Assembly: GCA_013400975.1 (NCBI GenBank)
Contig: WBMZ01011788.1
Coordinates: forward strand, 1-64,000
DNA length: 64,000 nt
Source: Atrichornis clamosus
Lineage: Eukaryota > Chordata > Aves > Passeriformes > Menuridae
Direction of reading: 5' to 3'
Shown: one piece after another, positions 27,501 through 39,500 of the stretch
Layout of the letters: each line of letters begins with the position of its first letter
Numbering within the stretch: the first letter of the stretch is position 1
Made by a program: the position numbers and the translations under genes
The notes under the pieces: generated by a model
The model's input: the letters and a program-made list of their open reading frames with translations, nothing else
Told to the model about the DNA's origin: nothing
Database searches by the model: none

Positions 27501-30500
27501 ATGGATAACAATATAGTGGATAAACTGTCTCAAATGATTTCTTTCTGTCTTGCAAGATTAGAAAAAATTACTTGAAGGTTGCAGTGGAAGCTTTGCTTGA
27601 TTATAGTCTAGGCGTGCAGTTGGTGTTACAATGTTTAACCCATTTTTCAGTCAGTCATTCATCAGAAAGGAAGTTCATCTTTTATGTAAACTTCTTGTGT
27701 AATCTTCAGTTAAATTGACTCTAATTTGCCAACATCAGAGGATTTCTTTTATATAAGAATACAAAAACTCATTTTATGTAATTAGTGCAGTGAAACCATT
27801 TTTCTCTAGGAAGTAAAGAGCTAATTACAGTCATTACCTCCGAAAGATGTAAGAAAGAACAGCAATTAATTAATCTGACAAATTTGTCATCTGTTCCTGA
27901 CTAAGGGGCAGCTCTTTCAAAGCTCAGTCTACAAGTTGCTACTGATGTTAATGGGCATAAGATATGGTGACTTGAACTGTAATTAATATTTGCCAGCAAG
28001 CTAAATTGATTTATATTTGGCATTTGCAATGTTATTGCTGTGATGAATACAGAAAAGATCCCTTTAAGACATTTGTTATTTTAGTATCAGCTTTTTAAGC
28101 TTAGGTTTCAAAGATCATGTGTCTGATTAGTGGATCTTGCTCTGTGGACTGCTCTAACAGTTGGAGTTAGTGATGCACATCTGAGCCAAAAAAACCCCCA
28201 CCTCTACAGAAGGAAAGTTGTTGAAACCATCTATCTTCTGGGAGTGGCATTTGCAGAACAAGTCTTTTTTGCTATGAAAATAACAGCAAAAATACCCAAT
28301 AAAATGTGAGTGGTTTATGATTATTTTTTGAGGCACTTCAGAGTTGCTCTCTGATCCTTCCTGGATTCCTGAGGAATATAGAAATATACCCATATTCTAT
28401 TGGTTCTTTGGACATTGGAATGGAGAGGTAGAAGGTAGCTTTGTGATTCTGACTCAAACTTTTCCATGCCCTGGGCGTATCCCAGTGTTGTACATAATGG
28501 CAGTTTGCTACTTAAACATTGAGAAAAAAAAGGTGTCACAGAAGTTTGGAAAAATCTGTTTAACAGCAAGAAAGAATTCACATGATACAAGTAACACTTT
28601 GATTGGAAAGCATGTGCCTTTGTGTGTTTTAGAGAAATGTTTTTCACTTCTATTCACTGTAGATATATAATGTATATACTGAGCTAAAAATATCTAGAAT
28701 AGCTATTGAGTGAATTAATATTTTATCCTAGTCCCTTTTACATAAAAGATAGGGATACAGGGACAATTGAGAATGGGGATGCAGAGCAAGAAAGAATTGC
28801 TTTAGACAGCAAAAGAAGTACACGTCTAATTCTGAAGTATGTTTGCTGTTCTTCAGTTGTAGGTTACTATCCATTTATTGATTTCTATTAAAAATTGTTG
28901 CATAGCTTGACTACCTTATGAATGTAATACATGAAGCTATTTAATCTGAAAGAATAAATCATTTTATGTGTATATATGTAAAGTAAGTATAAAAAAATCA
29001 GATGGATTTTATCAGAGTGGGGTGATAGCGGAATGTGCTCACCATCTGGAAAGCAGCAGCAGATCTTTTGAACTGTAAGAACAGAGTAAAGTATGGGCTC
29101 AAACCACAATTTTTTTCTATAAACTGGGATTTCTGTGAAATACTTTTCTGATGAGATATAATTTCAAAAAAATTAAAAGTTTCAAAGTAGAAATAAAGTA
29201 TGGAGAATTTTTTACAGGAAAAAATTGAAAACATGGGAAAAAAAAGGTATTGTGGGTTTTGTAGGTAATGCCATATAAGTGTAGACTTGCCTGAAAATCC
29301 ATGCTCCAGGGATAAAGACCTGAGATGCCGTGGTTACACTCCAGTAACCAGACATCTTTCCAAGCTTCATTTCTTCTGTCTTGTATACTCCTGTTATTAG
29401 CCACTCTGGTTTTGCTCCTTTTATATGCTCTAGGGTCCCACGTCTCATCCCTTAACAATGACACCACAACAACCATTAACAACATATGAGCCACCACTTT
29501 CTCCCATCAAACATGATGCGAAAGCCAACTCTAGCAATCCATTTTTGACACTGCCTCTGCTCCGAGCTGGGATGAGAGTGTTCCCAGCTAAGGAAACTCA
29601 CCAAATCCCTCACCATTCCCTACCCCCTTTGTCCTTCAAAGCCATTTCAGTGGTATGCCAGGATCATCAGCCACTTCCCTTTGTATCTTAATCACAGACT
29701 ATTTATCCAGGAGAGCCTGCACCCTTGTCCTCCCAGTGTGTCCCTGGTGACAGATGGGAAGAAGTTCACAGAGAAACCTAAACCCACCACATGCATGCAT
29801 CTACCACTCGCCTTGATTCAGTCGAAATCGAGCATCTCCTGGCAAGAAGTGCTTTAATAATTTCTTTCAAAGTTGCTTTCCTGGAAATTTAGCAAGTTCA
29901 GTAAGAGATAAATTGGAAGCCCTCAAAATTGATTTATCAAGTCCTAGGTTAATCCATAGGTAAGATTCAAAGTGCTTATTATAAGGAGATTATTAATAAA
30001 TAAAAATTTGACTACCCATAGGTTTACTGATTCCAAATTTGAACCATTAACCCTCCCTTTCATCTCTGAAGACATAGTAATTTGATGTGGATTTGGGTCA
30101 GAATTTCTGGGTTTTTTTTGACAGAAAACCAACAGTTTATCTTCACTAGAGCATCATTCCCACTTACTGCAATCTGTATGTTTAAAATTACATGTGATGC
30201 CCACTTTACATAATGCGTAAGATATATCTGCCATAAAAAATGTAGGAAAAATTGTTAGCAATTATATTTAGGTTTATGAAAGTTAAGTATATCATAGCAT
30301 TCTCAGTGAAGCTATGATTCAAGCAAGCACAGAGGAACATCTGGAACATATCTGGTGCCAGAGTTTTCTACCGTGACTTCATCATGTTGCTTCTGTAGGA
30401 ATGCAGCAGAATAATAGCTGAGACAAGTTTGTTGAATAAGCTGTTAAAATCCCAGATGTGAACATATGCTTTGCATTTTTATGGATCAAAATAATACTGC

Positions 30501-33500
30501 TGTGGGTATAAAATTTCATTTTACAACTCTTTTCTTGAAATCTCCCCTTCAAGTTATTGTAAATGTTTTTCTGGATGGAAGAAGAACCTAAATGCTGGGT
30601 CACTGTCCCATATTAGAATGCATTATTCATTTTGTGGAGGGGGATTTAGACTCTTCAGCCTATAGTGTAAAAAATTACATCCTAAGATGCTAAGGATAGT
30701 TCTTAGAAAGGCAAGTTCTTAATGTTCCTCATTTTCATTATGGCTACTCTATGTAAAAAAATCTACCTTTTATTGCTAGGGGCTTGATCTTAGATACTAG
30801 AAGGTTTGGATATAAAGGTACCCTAAGGCCATCTTGAAAAAAAGTTATGAAAACTAGCAGTAAACACTCCAGTGAGAATTCAGATGCAGATATGCAGTGA
30901 AATAATGGTTAAGTTAAAGCATTCGTCTTAGAATCAAGCAAGTGATGATTTGGCCAATTGATTGGAATAACACCTGGAGCACTGGGCCATGGCCTGGAGG
31001 GGCAGGGCAGTGTTTGGGTTGGTGTCAGTCATAGGACATTAATAGAATTAATTAGATTTAATAGAGTTAATAGAAACTGTTAATATTATTTAGATTGAAT
31101 TAATGACTTTAGGGGGGCACATCTGTGCAGAAAGACAAGCCAAGGTATCAAAATGATTTTTCACTTTGATGTTGGGGATTTCTTGCTTCCAGAACAAAAG
31201 CAGTGACAGATATGGCTGCATGGCTGAAGTGTTCATTAAAACCAGTATTATTATTTCCCTAAAGTCCCCTTTGCAGTGTTCATCCTGTGGATCACATCCT
31301 CCCCTGGGCCCTTCATCCACTTGCTCTTGTTTTCATCCCTTGAAGTTTGAATTCAGGCTTTCATTGTGATTCTGTGCTATCCTGTGGTGGCTGTGCAGGT
31401 GTCTGTAACTGTGAGCAGTTACAGAGAGCTTAAACAGTTATATAACAAGATCTGGCTTTTGTGCTGTGTCTGCTTTGGGTTTGAGAATCACCTTGAATGG
31501 TCATATTCTTCAGGGAACGCATTCAGGGCTTAATAGATACAGCCTATGTGCAAGAGTTGGTGTGATGAGTAATATGCAGGCAGGCAATTTTATCATCAAG
31601 TTGGATTAGGAACTCAGGCAGAAGCCTGAAAAGAGAATCTGATTCTGTGACAAATTCCCATTTTGAGAGCAAAATGGTTGATAGCATATGAACATAAGTA
31701 TCAATATAATAAAAGCACATACTAATTAGGAAAAAATTGCATCCGGGAATTATTTTAGCCAGTGATAAAACCACTGAACAAGATCTGAGTTTTGTGCCAT
31801 TCAGCTATATTCAAAAAGATTGCACACCATTTTTGTGTGTTGATTAAAATTTGTTAATTGATAGTGCCTACAATAAATTTGTAACATCATAATAACTCTT
31901 GAGAAATTCTATGTAACATTTAGATTAATTATTAAAAAAAAGGGTGCAATCCTTGAATTACTTTATCTTTTGTGTATCAGAAATTCTTAAATTGTTTTAT
32001 GTGCTAGAGACTTTAGTTTTTAAAATCCTTCTAGACTTTAAGGTAATTTGAGGCTGTTTCGTCTTGCAGAGAGGCAAAGCCTAAGCTTCAGAAATAGCAA
32101 GCACTTGAGTTGATATAACCTGCTCTGATGATACTAGTGACTTACCCATATACTGCAGGGAAAGATGGAATAAGCCACTCCCTGTCAATACAGCTAGGAG
32201 AATTCCTTCTGACAACAAACTTAGTTAATGATCAGTTTAATCCTGAGTCTGCAAACAGGCATCTAAAATAAAGAATTTTCCCTATTATTTATGAGCACTG
32301 ACCCCATGTATTCTGTCCTGGCCAGTGTCTTGTCTCTAGATGTGGGCACTCTTTGATGCCTCAGAAGGTGTTTGGAGTCAAGGACAAAGGTGACACTTTT
32401 TTCAAATAGAAGTCAGCAAGATAGGTAGTGCTGAAATCATAGTATCTTGTAAATACTCTTTTTTAGTATGTAAACTATTCCACTATGTTGTGATCAAATA
32501 CACTACTTGGGATTTTCTAAAGCATACAAGTGAGTTAGAATTCCAACTGCCATAAGTCATCAATAGGATTAGTGCTGGTAATTCCTGCGGGTTCTTTGGA
32601 AAAAGTCACACATACACCAATCATAAGATTCTCATTCAGACGTTTTAGTCATGTACTTCTTGAATAACCACTGAAGTGGATACATAGTTGCAGTCAGGGA
32701 CAGGGATAGTAAATACTTAGAAGCTAGAGATTGATGCTTCTGGGAAAAAAAGAAAAAACTTTCTATAAATAATAAGTTTACAGTTATAGTGTGGTGAAGT
32801 CTCATAACTGACACGACCACAACAAAATAGTCTTGCAATCTTTGTCTTCTCAACAATGTAAATCCCAGCAGATGAAATGAAAATTGCTCCTTTATGTAAA
32901 TATTTATCTGGAAATAGGTAGTTCTTCACCAGGAGTAGCATCTAAAGTAACAGAATAGGCATTGCAATGTAGTATCTTGCTCTAAGAATTATTTCTTTAA
33001 TTATTAATTCCATTTCAATGGTAATAACAAATTTATTGAATTAGTAGGAAATAAAAAAATTCTAAAATATAAATAAATTAAAATGTTTTACACCTTTTGT
33101 TATAGATGTGAAAGTCTGAGTTCAAGGATGAATCTATGTCATCATGTTGCTTTGCATAATCAAGATCTTAAATGCTTGCCTGCTTTTCCCAAATAATCCA
33201 ACTAAATAGTTAGCTTTTGAGATGTTCAAAACACCCTGATTTGCTTGGTGATTTCTTATTAAACTAGAAAATCTTCTACATAAACGACAGTTATTAATCT
33301 GTTTTTGAAGTTTGTGCATGAAAACGTATCAGGAATTCAAGATTCTAAGTTTCTTGTAGAGATATTTGAATAAAGTGACAAGACTTCAGTATATGTTCAG
33401 CATCCAGTAGATTTCCTAGCAAGCAAAGAACTCTTAAGACAGCATTTTTAAAATTACGGCTACTGGGTAAGTTGTTCTAAAATGGCATTTTAGAAAATAT

Positions 33501-36500
33501 CCAGATAAGACTAGTGATCTCTTAAATTTTGTTCTTTTTGTGCCTAAAAGATACAGTAAGCTTTTGTTTGAATCATGAATTATATTTTGTTTGTCACCTG
33601 TGCAGCACTGCCGCCATGGAATTTGTGTGAGCAGGGAAATGGAGCTGCGTCCTGTAGATGGAGAGTGGGGACCATGGGGGCCTTACAGCTCCTGTTCAAG
33701 AACTTGTGGAGGCGGAATCAAGAGCACCACCAGGCTGTGCAATCGACCAGAGTATGCTTTTTATTGTGTTTTACATTAGCGCATAATGAAGATATTAAGG
33801 AATTACGGATTGGTTCAAAACAAAATGGAGGTGTTGTGGGCTGCACAAATTAGTTTGAAGCACCAGTAAAAAAATGCTTGTTGCAGCAATGTTTGGAAAG
33901 AGATAAGACTACAAACTCTAATGTACAGAGGACTTTAAGATTACTCTTGTCTTTCAACAATATTATCCATTATTTTAGATGTTTCTAAAAACTTATTTTG
34001 GCAGGGTCTCTTTTTCTAGGTTTGCTCTAACTGCTGAGGATTCTTTGAACATTGAGATGCTTTCTTTAGAGTAAGGACTGCAAAAATAAATATATGTATT
34101 CCCTACTAATCTCTTCAGTGAAACACTTGATTTGCATTGATTTAAAGCTTTTCCACAACATTGCCACCAGTAATGCCCCATAAGGAACACTGATTATAGC
34201 AGAGTCATTGAAAATTTACCTTTATGATAAGAAACTTCTGTTGACTACATTTCCCAATTCCATGTGGGTTTTTTTCTCTGTAATAAAAGTCAAGGAGAAC
34301 TTTACCCTTAACTTTTCCAGAAGCAGAACCACAGCTTGGGTAATTTCAGGGTTTTTCTAGGAAGTCAGCTTGATATTATCAGTGGGATAAATGAACTTCA
34401 ATCAACTGGCCTCAGGTTATTTTATTTTCCCTGATGAGTAAGAGGTAATAGACTAGATTGCCATTAGATATGCCTCTTTTAGTCTGTAGTAATTGATAGT
34501 ATCAATATGCTATTAATTTATATGGAATTATTTTGTGTCAGGGTTTATAACTGTTAGGAAATGTCTTTTAGACTTTACAGTAAATGGGATATTTTCTACA
34601 ATTGTCCCATTTTATTCTTTTGATCCCCCAGGTGAAACCAGTAATAGGACTACAGAAAATAATGTGCCAGCTCCTAATTGTCTTCTTTCTTTGTTACTCT
34701 GTAAAACAACAATTTGAAATTACTGAGGGAAGTGCTGCTTGTATAAAAATAGGACTATAATCTTAGCTAAATTGATAAAAGCATTAAAATTAATAATGCT
34801 TTTCCCCAGGCAAAATAGTTACAGCTGTAGGAGAAGTGAAAATTTAATATGCATTAATAAACATCAGTAGCTTGACTACCACCTACCTCAGCAATAGTAT
34901 TTTACAAGGATTTTAAAATTTTGGGTATAAATGAATATACAGTGCGATAGAAGAGTGTGTGTGTAAGTAACAGCTGACAGAATGCTGCGTGAGTATTTCC
35001 CCATTAGATCAGTGGCGGGAGCCATTTTTCAAGGAAAACAGCAATTTCAGAAAATGAGTGTGTTTTACAGTTACCTTTTTTTGCTAGGCCAAGAAATGGA
35101 GGAAAGTACTGTGTTGGTCGCAGGATGAAATTTCGGTCATGTAATACTGATTCATGCCCAAAAGGCAAAAAAGATTTTCGGGAGCAGCAGTGCTCTGAGT
35201 TTGATGGCAAACACTTTAATATCAATGGTCTTACATCTGCTGTTCGCTGGCTTCCAAAATACAGTGGTAGTAAGTAATTATTCATTTTTTCAATTAATAA
35301 CATGAAAATGTTACTTTAAATGAAGTTTTAAAACAGACAAGAAACTTGTTGGATTTTCTTTCCAGTTTCTATGAAAGATCGCTGTAAACTTTTTTGCCGA
35401 GTTTCTGGAACAACTGCCTACTATCAGCTGAAGGACAGAGTTGCTGATGGTACTCCCTGTGGAGCAGAAACCAATGACCTTTGTGTTCAAGGCTTATGCA
35501 GGGTATTTAATCTAAACTTATTAATTATTAAAATCAATTTTATGGGTGGTAAAGTAGATATTAAATATTAATACAAATAAACATTACTGAAAATACGATG
35601 TTCTGAGCTCACTTAAGCTAATTCTATTACCTGTCAAATTAAAGATCTGGAAATGGAGGCAGTTAAGAGAAGAACATATAGTGGAATCTGAAGACCCACA
35701 GTCTTGCCTCATTAAGCCTTGTGTCTGAAAGAGTTAATATTGTCCAAGTGAGCAGTGAGAAACTGATCCAAAATTGGCATAAGGAAGACAAGAAGCATGC
35801 TGTGTGTTTATTACATTATATTTCTGCTACCAAACAAGTAAAAAAGTAGAAAATCCGAGGATGGATAGATTATGTAATTATTATTTTCTTGTAAAGTCAG
35901 GAGGAACTGACCCTTGAGTCAATGTAGTATTCTTTGCTTAATAGCAACTATGGCATTGCCGCAAGATTTTGTTGGGAGAAGCAAGGTGCTGTATTATAAC
36001 AATTCAAGACTTTCTTAGCAAGCCATGTCAAGGTTTTGCTGATTGTGGTGAAACTGAGTAAATTCAAGATGAGGAGAAAATGTAGCTTTTTTCTTTTATA
36101 TGGTGAATTAAGAGGAAAGAGGAAATGCCAGATAATTGTCCTGTTTATCATAGTTAAAAAAAAAAATCCCAGAAGTTTAAGTAAAACTACATAAACAAAA
36201 ATTGTGCTTATGTTAGTTTAACCTGCATAGTCCATGTGTATTCCTTTGCCTCTTTTGCAGTAATGACAGACTTTATCTGAATTGGTGACCTTGTACACAT
36301 ACATACTGCTTTTAGGATTCCAAGACTTTTCAATGTAAATATAACTTAAAATTTATACACTATGTTGGGTTTTTTTTAATACAAAACCTTTTGCACTAGT
36401 ATGTATTCTTATACAGTTCTTAATATATTAAATGTATTCGGATTGTGCATTCTTAGTACAACAGCACTATTATGTTTTGCCCTTGCTTCGCAGCATCCAA

Positions 36501-39500
36501 AACCATTAAAGGCTTTTAATGAATTTCCAAGGAAGACTAGCTATATACATTGAACAGGAATATTTTGAGGTAGTGGAATGCTTACATAGTATATTTTCAC
36601 TGTTTTTCATTGGGCTGAATGACACAGGGCTCTTTTATTTTTATTATTTTCATTTTTGTAGCAAGCAGGCTGTGATCACGTTTTGAACTCCAAGGCAAGA
36701 AGAGACAAATGTGGAATCTGTGGTGGTGATAATTCTTCATGTAAGACACTTGCAGGTACTTTCAACAGTGCTCATTATGGTATGTTTGTTTTGCCTTTTT
36801 TTTTTTTTTTTTAATCTTAATGCACATCAGTAGCTTAGAAATTATGCTTTATATTTAAGGAAGCAGGATTTCAGTGTATGTTCTTTAGGGCCTCTATCAA
36901 CAAAAAATATCTCTGATATTTTTGCAGAGGCAAACATTGTGACATACTAACACATTCAAGTGGGGAAAAAAAAAATCATTCTGCCCGAAGGTCAAAGCAA
37001 AAGACATGAATGAAAGATACGATGAGGGTAAAAGTACTTTAAAAGGAAGAGTGCCTCCTGCTTTGTGTTTTGCATTCTCTGGTCTGAAACTATGTGGCTG
37101 AAGGACATATTCCAATGTCTCATTTTGGTTGTGTAAAGAAGTCTGTATTGTGAGCAGCTGATGAGGTTCCTTATCTCCTAGAGTGAAAAAAATAGCCTGT
37201 GAAATGTGGGCCTTCTCCTTCCTGAGAACAGGGGTAACAATATTTATGTTTTTTCCTCCTCACTGGCAGGTAGTGAATGAGGAACTTCTGAATAACCCTG
37301 ATATTTCCTATTTACTTGATTTAGTTTCTCTAATAGAGCTACTGATAGTTGTTCTATATGTAATCTGTCCTGGGAAGACACTCTTGTATGTGTGTAGCAG
37401 TGCAGTTAAGTAGTTAGAGCACAGAACATAAGGACAGAAGTCTCCAGGTTAATATGAGCCTAAAGGCTCCTTCATGTCATTTCACTGGTTGAAAGAGCAA
37501 AGTGAAAATGATACATGGACAGCTGCCAAATAGGATCTTCATAGAACAAAGGGATTGCTGGTGAAGAAGAAAGTATGCCAAGTGTCCTGTTGGATTTTAT
37601 TTTCACCTGGCAGTGGTCACACACCAATCGATAATTACCAAAAATCTTAAAAGTGGGATACAGCTACCCTTCCCACACAAATACATGTATTTTTTCTTGT
37701 GTCTGTCCTAAGAAGTTGCTTATAGGTAGCACATGAATTTTTTACAAGTCAAGTGACCATTACATGAAGCTGCCATTTATGCAAATATGGTTTAGATTGT
37801 CACTCTCTGCTGTTTAACATTGTCACACTTATTTCCTTCAAATTGAAGTTGGAGGGGGAAAAAAACCCCATGTTTTGGGAAGAGGAAAACCTTGATTTAT
37901 TATTTTGTTTTATAGTCAGTTGAATGTTTTAAATTATATTCAAATTCTTGAAATTATAGCATATAAAAGATGATACTGAGTTCTTCTACTGGACAGTATG
38001 CTAAACATTTGGGATTATCACTCAGGTGTGCTGAAGTAAGGATACAGCAGTGCAACCAGGAAGTTGTACTTAGTTGATCACTAAAACTTCAGGGTCCATG
38101 GGAGGCCTGAGACATCCCTAAGCTAATGACTGCAGGCATTATCTGAGGAAATATTCTTTTCCAAAAAAATTCTGAATTAGGATCACAGGATTAGTATGCC
38201 AAAGTGTGTGCACTTGGTTTTTTTAACTTCATTAAGTTCCCTTTCATACTGAAACAAGTCATTTTACTGAGGCAGGATTTGGAACTGATGATAGCAGTCT
38301 CTGGTATGTGCTTATATTCGTGCTGTTATGATGTTGTCAGTAACTGTTTAAGCAGTAGTGAAGCAATCATCAGAAATTCATTGCAGCAAAATACTAATTT
38401 ACTTGGCTTCCATTTTAGGAGATGGTAATCTAATTATGTACACATTATTATTATTATGTTGGCTATTATTACTGCATCAAATTAGAGTATCTGAGGATTT
38501 CCTGGACAATGGTCATTTTCAGTGCCCTAGTATGTGATCTATTCTCTTTGTGTATCCTTGACAACATGCTATGCAGTTTTGTTTATAGTTTCCTCCCATA
38601 TTTTGTTGTCTTTCATTCTATTAGCACAAGGTCTTCAGTGTGTGAGGTGAGGGGCTTTTTTAACTGTGTTTTGATTTTCTTCCCAGTATGCTGAAAGATT
38701 GACCAAACTGTGTATATATCCAGAGCATGCAGCATGTCAATTTGCAATTGCAGTGCTGCCCCCAGCTGGTAAATGTGGTGGTAATTAGATTAAATCTTAA
38801 TTTAAATGCATGGTGTAGTTTTAATAGGTTAAAAGCACTGTGAAGTTAATGAATTATGAAAGTTGTCATGGGGTAACCCTGGCGGGAATGACACAGCCAC
38901 TCACTCACTGACTCCTGGTGGGAGGGGGAAGAGAATCAGAAGAGTAAAAGTGAGAAAACCCGCAGGTTCAGATAAAGACAGTTCAATAGGTAAAGCAAAA
39001 GCCACGCACACAAAGCAAAATAGGAATTAATTCACCACTTCCCATGGGAAAGCAGGGCTCTGGCTTGCATAACAGTGAATTGGGAAGACAAATGCCATCA
39101 TTCTGAACATCCTCCCTTCCTTCTTTCCCCGGTTCTATATGCCCAGCATGATGCCGTATAGTCTGGGATATCCCTGTGGTCAGTTGGGGTCTGACTGCGT
39201 CCCCTCCCAACTCTTGTGCACCCCCAGCCACCCCACTGGTGGGGTGGGGTGAGATGCAGAAAAGGCCTTCATGCTGTGTAAGCTCTACACAGCAATAACT
39301 AGAACATCCCTCAATTATCAGCATTTTCCAGCACAAATCCAAAACATGATCCCATACCAGCTATTGGGAAGAAAATTATCTCTATCCCAGCCAAACGCAG
39401 TAAAAAGTGAAAAGGATATTGCCATTTAAATTTTTACGCACAGAGGCGTGTCTACTAAAGTTAAATCACAGCAATATTGTTAAACACGGCAAAATAGGTG

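Larger units (their letters stand above)
26098..33605. other. ADAMTS20: ADAMTS20 intron (7.5 kb)
   Basis: No exon was found. The intron contains an unusual GC-richer, repeat-like island at about 29240-29870 and a perfect 10-bp hairpin at 31402-31425. Otherwise it is AT-rich sequence without recognised repeats. Confidence 0.8.

Noticed and set aside
28321..28670. Overlapping 108-codon open frames on both strands
   Set aside because: No motifs or splice support; mutual shadows in an intron.
38983..39342. 119-codon minus-strand open frame
   Set aside because: It lies wholly inside the LTR and has no retroviral protein motif.
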